From Sphingopyxis macrogoltabida (GTDB lineage Bacteria > Pseudomonadota > Alphaproteobacteria > Sphingomonadales > Sphingomonadaceae), in the NCBI RefSeq assembly GCF_001307295.1, contig NZ_CP012701.1, positions 124,001-188,000 on the forward strand: a stretch of DNA of 64,000 nucleotides, given 5' to 3'. Made by a program: the position numbers and the translations under genes. Positions 46,795 to 55,197 of this stretch are shown in pieces. Every line of letters begins with the position of its first letter. The stretch's first letter is position 1. The notes under the pieces were generated by a model, which did not search any database, had not been told where the DNA came from, and saw nothing but the letters and a program-made list of their open reading frames with translations.

Positions 46795-47289
46795 TCAGTT
46801 ATTGCGAAGGCCAAGTCGGTCGTCGTCATCAACACACGTGATGCGCCCGTCCCAGCTCCACAGGACCAGATTGAGCGCGTCCGCAGGGGCACCGCGGGCG
46901 TAGCTCGGGACGACGATGCCGGCATAGCCTTGCGCGATCGCGGCCTCCGCCAGATCCTGCGTCGGGACCGGCTTGCCTGAGAGCATCCGATCACGCCACG
47001 CCGGGTCGGCGAGCTCAGCCGGTGCGATACCGAAATGCCGCAATGCAGCCGCATCGCGGCCATCGAGCAGCGGTCCGATGTCGGCCTGATAAGCGACGAG
47101 CGTGGTGGGCTGGAGGGTGCCAACCTGATTGGCCTCGCGCAGCGCGGTCTCGGGGGCGAGGGAAGTATAGAGCGCGATGCGCCCGATGCGATTGAACCGT
47201 CCGCCAAACCGGGCCGCCCCCTCCCCTGAGAGGGGTTCGCGGGACCAGACCGGATTGTGGGCGCGGTAGAGCAGCCCGGTAAAGTGCAT
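46795..47289 (-). CDS. RES-domain toxin
   Basis: A 164-residue RES-family toxin. Conserved residues appear in order: YRAHNPVWS, GARFGGRFNRIG-like R/GGR/N/G segment, ALYTSLAPETALRE and a later Ser in GIVVPS. RES toxins degrade NAD+. The start is four bases after the antitoxin stop, so the pair is co-translated. Confidence 0.8.
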   Translation of the reverse strand: MHFTGLLYRAHNPVWSREPLSGEGAARFGGRFNRIGRIALYTSLAPETALREANQVGTLQPTTLVAYQADIGPLLDGRDAAALRHFGIAPAELADPAWRDRMLSGKPVPTQDLAEAAIAQGYAGIVVPSYARGAPADALNLVLWSWDGRITCVDDDDRLGLRNN

Positions 47290-47293
47290 TGGA

Positions 47294-47644
47294 CTAGGCG
47301 TGGACGCCAGCGTCGACGGCGTCGATATAGGTCAACACGTCATCGGCCCGGTTGCTCTGTACCAGCTGCATGGCGGTCTGGCCCGAGAAACCCGGGAGCG
47401 GTTCCGAGCGGTACCAGGCATAGGCCAGCAAGGCCGAGCCAAAGCGCGGCTCGACCTTGTTGAGCACCTCGACCATTTGGCGAAGGCGGCGCTGGGTACG
47501 ATCGGACGCGATCCGGTCTTTGCGCTGGATCGCGTCCTTGCCGAGGCCCAGCGAGCGTGCGAGTTCGTCGCTGGTGGTCCGCAGCGCGTCGACGATCTTG
47601 CGCGGAGCAAACGCGCCGTTGTCAGCGTAGTTTTGAATCGCCAT
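47294..47644 (-). CDS. ParS/MbcA-like antitoxin (DUF2384)
   Basis: A 116-residue antitoxin with an N-terminal helix-turn-helix (DELARSLGLGKDAIQRK) and a C-terminal DUF2384 domain (YRSEPLPGFSGQTAMQLVQ). It neutralizes RES toxins and represses the operon. A promoter with an overlapping palindrome lies directly upstream. The ATG at 47644 was chosen; the upstream ATG has no site. Confidence 0.78.
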   Translation of the reverse strand: MAIQNYADNGAFAPRKIVDALRTTSDELARSLGLGKDAIQRKDRIASDRTQRRLRQMVEVLNKVEPRFGSALLAYAWYRSEPLPGFSGQTAMQLVQSNRADDVLTYIDAVDAGVHA

Positions 47645-47663
47645 TGCACTTTCCCATGAATTC

Positions 47664-47698
47664 TGACGCGATATAGCGTCAATCTTTGCGGTAATCAA
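47664..47698 (-). promoter_or_regulatory. RES/ParS promoter and operator
   Basis: On the minus strand: TTGATT, 17 bases, TATATC. An inverted repeat TGACGC (47664-47669) and GCGTCA (47676-47681) covers the -10 element, so binding would block RNA polymerase. Confidence 0.55.
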
Positions 47699-47755
47699 GG
47701 TTTGCTGTGCCAGACCCAGCAGGTGTTCCGGTTCTGCCGCAGACGTTTCCCGCTC

Positions 47756-47956
47756 TTACAAAACCACGACCTGCAATTCGATCGCACCGGGAAGGCCCTC
47801 TTCTGCAGGCAGAACGCAGAAGGGCTGGAGCTTGCTGTCCGTCCTCACCACGGCATGGCTCTGCCCGGAATCTGCGGTCATCCGGATGGCGAGGCGCTCG
47901 GCATTGGCGCGTCCGCACAGGATCGCCCTTCTGGGATCGAGGCTCTGAAGCAGCAT
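47756..47956 (-). CDS. Small hypothetical plasmid protein
   Basis: A 66-residue beta-rich protein after a GGGAGGTAACCC site. No recognised domain. It follows the DUF6927-like gene by 17 bases on the same strand and is likely in the same transcript. Confidence 0.55.
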   Translation of the reverse strand: MLLQSLDPRRAILCGRANAERLAIRMTADSGQSHAVVRTDSKLQPFCVLPAEEGLPGAIELQVVVL

Positions 47957-47973
47957 GGGTTACCTCCCGAGCG

Positions 47974-48597
47974 TTACGGCGTTGCCGGGAAGAATGTGCG
48001 CGGCGCACGCTTGGGCGGCACGACTTCGAACCGGCGCTCCATCAATCTGCTGATGCGGAACCGGCCTCGGCCATCGGGCGTGCTGAGTTCAATCTTCGCG
48101 CCGCGCTTTGTCACCCTGAATTCGGCGTGTTCGCTCCCGTCGGTGAACTTCATGGGTTCAGGCAGCCGGATCATGTCGCCATCGGCGATCTTGCGTTCCT
48201 TCAGCCGCAGCTGCCGGTAGCACCGGTTGCGCCAGTCGAGGGCATAAGGGTGATTGGTTGGCCCCAGCTCCTCGAGGATATTTCTGGGACATCCGGCCTC
48301 CACCGGCCCGGAGTTTTCATCCATGTCCTTATAGCCGAACAGGAGGCCGTCTGCGGCCTTGGGGTTCCAGCGCACCAGACAGATCACCGCGGAGATGGCG
48401 TGGGTCTGGTTGTTCGGTCCAAAGCGCTGGACAGCCGCGTAATAGGCCCCGGTTGTGGACACGCTTCTGATGACCCGGCATCCTTCAAAGCTGCCGGTTT
48501 CTTCATTCTCGCGCTCCCATGTGAGCTGATTGTCGAGATAGGCCTTGGGAGTGTCGAAGCCCCCCATTCCGGCACGGTGCATGTAAAGCCAGCCCAT
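47974..48597 (-). CDS. DUF6927-like plasmid protein
   Basis: A 207-residue protein that begins MGWLYMHRAGMGG, a start I associate with DUF6927, and has a YYAAVQRFGPNNQTH and an ICLVRWNPK segment. Function unknown. The start follows GGAGAACAC. It lies between the 213- and 66-residue genes on the same strand. Confidence 0.6.
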   Translation of the reverse strand: MGWLYMHRAGMGGFDTPKAYLDNQLTWERENEETGSFEGCRVIRSVSTTGAYYAAVQRFGPNNQTHAISAVICLVRWNPKAADGLLFGYKDMDENSGPVEAGCPRNILEELGPTNHPYALDWRNRCYRQLRLKERKIADGDMIRLPEPMKFTDGSEHAEFRVTKRGAKIELSTPDGRGRFRISRLMERRFEVVPPKRAPRTFFPATP

Positions 48598-48609
48598 GCG
48601 TGTTCTCCT

Positions 48610-49251
48610 TCAGATGAGCCCCGGCTGCGCCGGAGGTGCGATCTTCAATTCGCGCGCGATCCGCGCCGTGAGTGCGGGAATGTCTGCAAGGGCGGTGATC
48701 GGCGCTTTGCGCATCACCGCGCCAGGCGGTTTCCAGAACGGGTTGCGCCAGGCGAGACCCGGCTCGCCGAACCTTTCCGGGCTGATCCGGACATAGATAC
48801 CTTCGGCTTCCAGCACATGCTCGCCCGCGAGCTGTTCCTGTGAGGTGTAATAGCTGATGCGGTAATCGGCGTGATCGAGCCCGATCCCTGCTGCGATCTG
48901 GCGGAGTGCGCGCGTGCCCTCGCGCCGGTAGTGGCGCAGCTCTTCGGGACGATAGTCGATCCCGCGCTTGACCAGCGCAATGATCGCCGGTCTGTGCTTG
49001 AGCTCGGCAAGGCGTTCGATGCACTGGGACCGCAGCGCCTGGTCGTCTGCCTCACATTCGGTCGGCCTTCCGTCGGCAATGCGCTGAAGGTGGCGGGTGA
49101 GGAGCAGCACTGCCGGGCAGCTTCCAACCTGCCGGCCTGCAAGGCGGACATCATCGACGGCCTCGTTCAATGCCCGCAGCGCATTCTCGAAGGTTGTCAG
49201 CCCGTCGGGCTGGAGTGCGCGGCGGTAACGGTAATCGATGTCGCAGGACAT
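48610..49251 (-). CDS. Hypothetical plasmid protein with structured leader
   Basis: A 213-residue protein with no recognised domain; the middle (ALRSQCIERLAELKHRP) is helical. Upstream of its ribosome binding site is a perfect CCATTGCA/TGCAATGG hairpin (49264-49282) and beyond it a purine-rich box. Ends 12 bases before the DUF6927-like gene. Confidence 0.6.
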   Translation of the reverse strand: MSCDIDYRYRRALQPDGLTTFENALRALNEAVDDVRLAGRQVGSCPAVLLLTRHLQRIADGRPTECEADDQALRSQCIERLAELKHRPAIIALVKRGIDYRPEELRHYRREGTRALRQIAAGIGLDHADYRISYYTSQEQLAGEHVLEAEGIYVRISPERFGEPGLAWRNPFWKPPGAVMRKAPITALADIPALTARIARELKIAPPAQPGLI

Positions 49252-49282
49252 GAGGCTTCCTTTCCATTGCAAGATGCAATGG

Positions 49283-49300
49283 CCCCATCCCCCTTCCCTC
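49283..49300 (-). promoter_or_regulatory. Purine-rich G-tract box, site 6
   Basis: GAGGGAAGGGGGATGGGG on the minus strand, 32 bases upstream of the 213-residue gene. Confidence 0.5.
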
Positions 49301-49691
49301 AATGCAGGCTGCGACGATGTTCGCTTAGGCCCTGCAGCGGCAACGGCTCGTAGATCATCGGTCGCAGGAGCGTGTTTGGCGCAATCTGTTCGAGGATTCG
49401 CGCAACTGCCGAGACGGCAGCGCCCGCCTCGGTTGTCTGGATGATGAGCGTTCGGCCTTGACCCGGAGCTGTACCAAGTGACCAACCGGCGTCCCCCTTG
49501 CCGAGAAGACCGTCCAGCACCTGGCGTGGATCCCTCTGGGGAAACAGGCCTGCGATATACTCAGCCAGCACACCGCCAATGGGCGCCCTCCCCCGGCCTG
49601 CAACATCGCCCGCATAACGGTGAAGCTGGGTGAGGCGAACGACCTCCTCGGGGGCTGGCTCAAGCACAAGCCGGAACTGGCGCCGTTTCAT
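49299..49691 (-). CDS. Hypothetical plasmid protein
   Basis: A 130-residue protein with an MKRRQFRLVLEPAPEE start and no recognised domain. Its start lies 32 bp inside the end of the ArdC gene, so it is coupled to it. Confidence 0.6.
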   Translation of the reverse strand: MKRRQFRLVLEPAPEEVVRLTQLHRYAGDVAGRGRAPIGGVLAEYIAGLFPQRDPRQVLDGLLGKGDAGWSLGTAPGQGRTLIIQTTEAGAAVSAVARILEQIAPNTLLRPMIYEPLPLQGLSEHRRSLH

Positions 49692-50610
49692 CGGCTTCCT
49701 CCCCTTCATCCTCCGCAGGTTCGCTCTGGTAGCCTGAATAGGCCGCAAGATGGTTGAATGCCTGATCGGCCTTCGCGGCCGCGGTGATGATGGCCGTCTT
49801 GTCGGCCTTGAGGATCTCCAGCCAGTGCGAGACATAACTGGCATGGCTTTCGTGGAGGTCTGCCGGAAGGCCCAGTTCGTAGCAGATCCGGGCACTCACC
49901 TGCTCTGCTACCAGCTCCTCGAAAGCGTATGCCTTGTCGCCGAAGCGCTTGCCAAATTCGCGGGCAAGCCGAGAGGCATGGCCTGACCAATGGCCGAGTT
50001 CATGCGCTTTCGTAGCCACGAATCCGTCTTCGGTGTTAAAGACATTGGGGTGCGGAAGCTGAATGTAATCAGCGCCCGGCGAGTAGAACGCGCGGTCTCC
50101 GCCGAGGCGTATATCAGCCGGGACGGGTGCGAAGAAGCGCTCGATGGCAGCGGTCTTCTGCGAAGGCGTCGGCGGCGCTTCGGGCACCGGACTCGGATAG
50201 AAATGGGGCGGTAGGCCATCGATCTGCGAGGCGTTGAACACGCTGTAAGCGCGCATGAAGCGGATTGTTTTCGACGACTCTTCACCGGTCGCCTGGTCGA
50301 CCGCGGTCTTCTTCGTGCTGTTGAAGTAGATGCTCGGCTCGGCGGTCTCGCCCTTGCGCACCTGTCCGCCAAGCTCGATGGCCTGGCGCCAGGTCATCCA
50401 GTAGCGTGAGCCATATCCATAGTGGTCGGCGACCGCCCAAAGATAGAGGCGGTTGATCCCTGTATAGGGGACGCCTGCAGCGCGCAGCGGCGCTCCGCCC
50501 ATACCGGTCTTCTTCCAGGGTCGGCGCCAGGGCAGCGTTCCGGCCTCGATTGTAGCGATGATCAGATTGGTGATTTCCTGCGCGACGTCGCGCTTGGGTC
50601 GTTGGCGCAT
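49660..50610 (-). CDS. ArdC-like antirestriction protein (ssDNA-binding plus zincin)
   Basis: A 316-residue protein with an N-terminal ssDNA-binding domain (LPWRRPWKKTG, YTGINRLYLW) and a C-terminal metallopeptidase domain with HELGHWSGH (zinc site). ArdC-type proteins protect incoming plasmids from restriction. The ATG at 50610 follows GAGGAG. A strong terminator of the ParB-like gene precedes it. Its location on the leading side of the candidate oriT agrees with entry early in conjugation. Confidence 0.88.
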   Translation of the reverse strand: MRQRPKRDVAQEITNLIIATIEAGTLPWRRPWKKTGMGGAPLRAAGVPYTGINRLYLWAVADHYGYGSRYWMTWRQAIELGGQVRKGETAEPSIYFNSTKKTAVDQATGEESSKTIRFMRAYSVFNASQIDGLPPHFYPSPVPEAPPTPSQKTAAIERFFAPVPADIRLGGDRAFYSPGADYIQLPHPNVFNTEDGFVATKAHELGHWSGHASRLAREFGKRFGDKAYAFEELVAEQVSARICYELGLPADLHESHASYVSHWLEILKADKTAIITAAAKADQAFNHLAAYSGYQSEPAEDEGEEADETAPVPACA

Positions 50611-50624
50611 TGGCCTGCTCCTCA

Positions 50625-50664
50625 ACAAAAAGAGGCCCGGCTCACTCAGGCGAGTGGCCGGGCC
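50625..50664 (-). terminator. Terminator of the ParB-like gene
   Basis: Near-perfect stem GGCCCGGC...GCCGGGCC, with TTTTT on the minus strand, 28 bases after the ParB-like stop. Confidence 0.8.
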
Positions 50665-50692
50665 AGGTCATCAGGAGGGGTGTTTTGCCGCC

Positions 50693-52786
50693 TTAGGCGG
50701 CTACCGCCGCTTCTTCACAGGCGACTTCTGGTTGATGGTCATCGATGAGCTCGTCGGCCTCGCTGTCGGCTTCACCGTCATCGCCATCGCAGACGTCGGC
50801 GACAGGTTCGCTTTCGTCGGTGTCCGGGATGGCCGGATCAGTGGGATTGGCAGCAATCGTGAACTTCATGCCTTCAGGCAACCAGGCCAGCGCTGCTTCC
50901 TTGACGTCCTGTTCAACGATCGCCTTGCCGGCGAAGATCGTCTCGCAGGTCTTGGCGAGGTCAGCCTTCTTCGATGCGGCATAACGCGCCGCAAGATCGC
51001 TGCCGCCGACTTCGGTCAGTGCCGCAAGACACGAGGTCTTGCTCACGCGGTCGAAGAAATTCTCGGCCGTCGGCCGCCACATCGCTGCAACGTCGATGTC
51101 GAGCATACTGCCCATGACAGCATGGATCGGATGGTATTCCGAACCATAGCCCTTCTTGGCTTCGAGCGAGATGGCCACCGCATAGGCCAGCCACGCCGCC
51201 TTGGCTTCGTCGGCAAGTTCCCGGAAGGCAATGAAGCGCTGTGCTGCACAGCCATGTTCCTGCCATGCCGTGTCGAGCGCGTTTTCGGCCTCGGCGAGAA
51301 TCCCTTCGGCTGTGGACTGCGAAAGTTCTCCGGTCGCAGGATCGCTGGGTCGTCCGCCCTTGATCGAGGTGCCCCGGCTTTCATAGCTGCGGCTGTCAGC
51401 CAGCGCGAAGATGGCGAAGTCGAGCGCGAGCCCGGCATCACTGAGGAGGGATGCTGACAGGATATTGCGGCGCTGGACCGAAAGCTCGTCGAACAGGCGG
51501 GCGCTGATGGGCTTTTCCGTACCCGGCGCAACTGCCTCGGGCCTGGAAGGTGCAGCGCTGCCTCGCTTGGTGGAACCTGGCACCGGCTCTTCGGCCGTCG
51601 CTGTCACCTTGCCATTCTCATCGGTCTCGAACGAAAGGCGCTTTTCGCTGTAGTAATCGGCCTCGAGGACCATTTCGCCGCGGGTGGTGAGAACCAGGAA
51701 CCGTCCGGCCTCATTGCGCCATTCTTCGGGCAGTTCGCGCACCGGGTTATTGAGGTCACTGCGCTCAGCATCGAGATCTTCATACTCGGCCTCGAGCTGC
51801 CCAAAATCGGCCTCGTCGCCTTCATTGCCTTCGTCGATGATCTCGCTGATTTCTTCCATCCGGGCATCGATCGCGTCAATTCGGGCACGTGCTTCTTCGG
51901 AAAGCGGTGCGGGCGGGAGGCGAACCGCAGTAACGCCCATTTCGCTGCGCGCCTGCCAGGAATTGGTCGACGCCACCGGGCTAATCCAGGCAAGGCCCGT
52001 TTCAGCAGCGATCCGCTGGGCTCCGGCTTCCATCTTCTCGGCCGCAAGCCTGTGGGCGATCTCGATGTCGATCCAGCGATCATCTGCGGCTTCGCTGAAG
52101 AGGTCGCGTTCGATCTTGCCGCCGGCGGCCACATAGGCATCTTCGCCAATCAGCAGCGCAATCGGGTCGTTGCCGCGCATGGAACCGCTCGCCACCATAC
52201 GCCGGATGGCATCGGCGCTTGGGTTATAGGCATAGCGCATCTGCTCAAAGACCCGCAGCTGCACCTCGTGCTGATCGGTAGCAGCATAGGCTTTCGCGAT
52301 TTCGAGAGTGACATCGCCCTTGGCAAGCGCTTCGAAGATCGGCTCGGCGAGATTGGCGAGCCGCAGACGGCCTTCCACAAAGCGCTGGGTGAGGCCAAAG
52401 CGTTTGGCGACCGCGGCAACATCGCTGCCTTCCTTGATGAAGTGCTGGAAGGCGCGGCATTCCTCAGCCGGTGACATCCCGACGCGCTGGAAGTTCTCAG
52501 CCAGCGAGGCCTCGCCAGCTTCCTCTTCGCTGCCCTCAAGCAGCTTGCATTCGATCTCGGTATCGGGGTCCCACGCACCGCGCGCGACGATCATCTCGAT
52601 GGCTCGCAGCCGGCGACCACCGGCGATGACGGCAAACTTGCCGCGCTTCTTACTCTTGGTGACCAGCAGGTTCTGCAAAAGGCCGCGCGCTTCGATGTCG
52701 GCGGAAAGCTGGATATCGTCTTCTTCGCTGCGCGTTTTGCGCACGTTGGCATCGCTCAGATAGAGCCGGGAAAAGGGAATAAGCAT
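50693..52786 (-). CDS. Large ParB-like nuclease-domain protein
   Basis: A 697-residue protein with an N-terminal ParB/Spo0J nuclease-fold domain (ADIEARGLLQNLLV, FAVIAGGRRLRAIE) and a helix-turn-helix region (VAAVAKRFGLTQRFVEGRL). The long C-terminal part is acidic and without a known domain. Relatives are common in alphaproteobacterial plasmid backbones; unlike ParA-ParB loci there is no ParA here. The ATG at 52786 follows AGGAG. A hairpin and a purine-rich box lie upstream. Confidence 0.85.
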   Translation of the reverse strand: MLIPFSRLYLSDANVRKTRSEEDDIQLSADIEARGLLQNLLVTKSKKRGKFAVIAGGRRLRAIEMIVARGAWDPDTEIECKLLEGSEEEAGEASLAENFQRVGMSPAEECRAFQHFIKEGSDVAAVAKRFGLTQRFVEGRLRLANLAEPIFEALAKGDVTLEIAKAYAATDQHEVQLRVFEQMRYAYNPSADAIRRMVASGSMRGNDPIALLIGEDAYVAAGGKIERDLFSEAADDRWIDIEIAHRLAAEKMEAGAQRIAAETGLAWISPVASTNSWQARSEMGVTAVRLPPAPLSEEARARIDAIDARMEEISEIIDEGNEGDEADFGQLEAEYEDLDAERSDLNNPVRELPEEWRNEAGRFLVLTTRGEMVLEADYYSEKRLSFETDENGKVTATAEEPVPGSTKRGSAAPSRPEAVAPGTEKPISARLFDELSVQRRNILSASLLSDAGLALDFAIFALADSRSYESRGTSIKGGRPSDPATGELSQSTAEGILAEAENALDTAWQEHGCAAQRFIAFRELADEAKAAWLAYAVAISLEAKKGYGSEYHPIHAVMGSMLDIDVAAMWRPTAENFFDRVSKTSCLAALTEVGGSDLAARYAASKKADLAKTCETIFAGKAIVEQDVKEAALAWLPEGMKFTIAANPTDPAIPDTDESEPVADVCDGDDGEADSEADELIDDHQPEVACEEAAVAA

Positions 52787-53163
52787 CGTCGTCACTCCTG
52801 ATGTGCACCCGGCAATCACCCGGGCACACATCCCCTCCCCCTCCCCTTCTGATTTGCGTTTCACGCAGACCTCAGGGTTATTCGTTGTCGCCCCACGGAT
52901 GCAAAGCGTGGCATTCTTCGGATTTGGAGCGCGCGGCTCGTCAGAGGTCAGAATGCCCTAATGGTTGGATGCTCATGAGGAGGCGATCCTTGGATCGCCA
53001 CAATTCACAGCCCGAGCAGCCAGATTCGGATGCCGACCGTGGCTCAGCCGGTCGCGACTGCCAGAATCGCCGTCTAGTTCTGCCCGAAGCGGACATGCCG
53101 CTTTCGGGATGGCGCATCACACCCGCGAGTGTCGCAAAGTGGGTGGTTTTCTGCCGTTGGGCA
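52787..53163. other. Noncoding stretch at the edge of the backbone
   Basis: No gene is supported. The ParB-proximal part has a long hairpin (52800-52832, GATGTG...CACATC arms) and the G-tract box. GGCGATCC-TT-GGATCGCC near 52987 and CCGAAGCGG...CCGCTTTCGG near 53084 are further hairpins; the last could be the terminator of the APC gene. Confidence 0.45.
52832..52849 (-). promoter_or_regulatory. Purine-rich G-tract box, site 7
   Basis: AGAAGGGGAGGGGGAGGGGA on the minus strand, 46 bases upstream of the ParB-like gene. Confidence 0.5.
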
Positions 53164-54411
53164 TCAGCGTAACGCTCGTTTGGACAGTATCCCCCGCAGC
53201 AGAAAGAATATGACCACGGCCAACGTAGCCCACAGCCAGTAGGCAAGCGGAACAAACACCGCGAGGCCTGCGCACCCGGCAAGTCCAGCCCAGCTGATCC
53301 AGCGCGGGAACAGACGGTGCGCGGGAGGCAGTCGCAAGGCCGACAGGTTGGTCACAGCATAATAGATCAGCACGGTTACCGCGCTGAACGTCCAGGCTAC
53401 CCGCACATCACCGATGAGGCAGAGGCCCGCGATCCCAAGCGAAACTGCAACAATGGCAGCAACAGGTTGATCCCCCCGTAGCCCCGCCAGAGCCGAAGGC
53501 GCATCGCCGCGCCTCCCCATCGCCAGCACCACGCGCGACAGGCCGAGCAGCAGGTTGAGCAGCACCCCTGCCATGGCGACCAGCGCCGCCACCGCCACTG
53601 CAAGCGCCAGACCGGGATAGCCGATGGCAAGAGCTGCGGCCTCAAGCACTGTCGCTGCTTCGGTCTCGCCCAACGGCACGCGGGCCAGCACCCATCCAAT
53701 GCCAAGGTAAAGTAGGCTGGTAGCCACGATCGTTACGGCGATGGCTGGCGGGATGGTGCGCGCCGGATCGCGCACCTCCTCGGCCAGCGTCGCAACCCGG
53801 CCGTAGCCAGTGAAAGCGACGAACAGCAGCGCGCTGGCATGCAGGAAGGTGTCGGCACCCACGTTACCGGCAGCGAAGTCCGGTGCCACGCCCGGCGCAA
53901 TGCTACCGCTGACAATCAATGCCACCAGCACCAGCACCACGAAGCCAACGATCGCGGCATTGAGCCAGTTCGCCCGTCGTAGTCCGGCCAGCACCAAGGC
54001 GGTGAGCAAGGCGACCAATGCAATGGCTACGGGCACGCGCGGGATCACCGTCGGGGTGAGCGCATCGCAATAGGCAGCAAAGGCCAACGCCGCCGTCGCC
54101 GCCGAAGCCCCCTTCGCCATGAGGAACGCAAGGCCCGCCAGAAAGCCCGCAGAGGGCGACAAATAGACATGACCATATTCGTAGGTGCCACCTGCGCGCG
54201 GATGGCTTGCGGCAAGCTGCGCGCTCGACAGCGCGTTGCATCCAGCCAAAGCCGCCGCCAGCAGGATCGCAGGCAGCACCCATGCGCCGATCATGGTCTC
54301 AGCCAGCGCAATGCTGACGAACACGCCTGAACCCAGCATCGACCCGAGCCCGAGCAGCACGGTTCCGGTCAGGCCAATATCTCGCTTCAGGTTGGAACTT
54401 TCCTTGACCAT
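53164..54411 (-). CDS. APC-family amino acid/polyamine permease
   Basis: A 415-residue permease with about 12 hydrophobic segments and the APC N-terminal helix pattern GLGSMLGSGVFVSIA. It probably moves an amino acid or polyamine; the substrate cannot be read. It is divergent from the PAP2-like gene and begins the second cargo block. The start has only a weak ribosome binding site. Confidence 0.82.
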   Translation of the reverse strand: MVKESSNLKRDIGLTGTVLLGLGSMLGSGVFVSIALAETMIGAWVLPAILLAAALAGCNALSSAQLAASHPRAGGTYEYGHVYLSPSAGFLAGLAFLMAKGASAATAALAFAAYCDALTPTVIPRVPVAIALVALLTALVLAGLRRANWLNAAIVGFVVLVLVALIVSGSIAPGVAPDFAAGNVGADTFLHASALLFVAFTGYGRVATLAEEVRDPARTIPPAIAVTIVATSLLYLGIGWVLARVPLGETEAATVLEAAALAIGYPGLALAVAVAALVAMAGVLLNLLLGLSRVVLAMGRRGDAPSALAGLRGDQPVAAIVAVSLGIAGLCLIGDVRVAWTFSAVTVLIYYAVTNLSALRLPPAHRLFPRWISWAGLAGCAGLAVFVPLAYWLWATLAVVIFFLLRGILSKRALR

Positions 54412-54447
54412 TCATTCCTCCGTGCCGAAGGGTGCGCCGTAGAAGCC

Positions 54448-55062
54448 ATGCGCATAGCTGTCACCCTCACCCTGTCTGCCCTCGTCTTGGGCGCAGCTTG
54501 CCTAGAAGTGCTGGGACCGTTGCCGGGGGATGTTGCCGTGACCCTCGCTTTGCAATCGGCCTTCGGTGCTTCGCCGCAATGGGCTGAATGGCTGACCGAT
54601 ACGGCCAAGCCGCCGCTGGTGGTTGCAACAATAGTAGTTGGTGCGGGGTTAGCGTGGCTGATCGCGGGCTGGCGTGCCGCATTGGGGGTGCCGCTGGCTT
54701 TCGGGTTTGGCTGGCTCATGGACAAGGCTGCGCGCGCGCTGATCTTCGCCCCGCGTCCTGCGGCCGATGTCGTCGAGGTCGCCAGCGCGAGCAGTTCCAG
54801 CGGCCTGCCATCAACGTTCGGATTGGTTTTTGGCGGCGTCTTTGGGGTTGGGCTTATGGCTCGGGCCAAACGATGGGACACGGCTTCGCTGCAAGTCCTC
54901 GCCGCATTTCTGATCATCACAGGAGCGGCGGCAAGGGTTGTGTTGGGCGGGCATTGGGCAAGCCAGATGCTTGTATCGGTCTTGCTCGGTTTGGCATCTG
55001 CTGCAGCCGCTTATTGTGCGACAACACGTATTCCACGTCGCGGCCGATCAAACTTTCCCTGA
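54448..55062 (+). CDS. PAP2-like membrane protein, catalytic site altered
   Basis: A 204-residue membrane protein with five to six hydrophobic segments and partial PAP2 motifs: KAARALIFAPRP (near KxxxxxxRP), SSGLPSTFG (in place of PSGH) and RVVLGGHWASQ (in place of SRxxxxxHxxxD). The catalytic His in motif 2 and the Asp in motif 3 (here Gln) are not in their usual form, so phosphatase activity is doubtful. It may be a scaffold or an inactive relative. Confidence 0.6.
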   Translation: MRIAVTLTLSALVLGAACLEVLGPLPGDVAVTLALQSAFGASPQWAEWLTDTAKPPLVVATIVVGAGLAWLIAGWRAALGVPLAFGFGWLMDKAARALIFAPRPAADVVEVASASSSSGLPSTFGLVFGGVFGVGLMARAKRWDTASLQVLAAFLIITGAAARVVLGGHWASQMLVSVLLGLASAAAAYCATTRIPRRGRSNFP

Positions 55063-55197
55063 GTGTCAGGAAAGGCGGCAAGTTGAGAGTTTCGGCTGCT
55101 GGTGAATAGCCCTTTGAAGCTGCCGGTTGAGTTGCGGTATCGCACATCGGCCCCGCTCATGACCCGAGATGGTTGGCACCCTGTCTGTCTGAAACTC

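Noticed and set aside
47707-48843. 378-residue plus-strand frame opposite the DUF6927-like gene
   Set aside because: Antisense to two coupled minus-strand genes with good ribosome binding sites.
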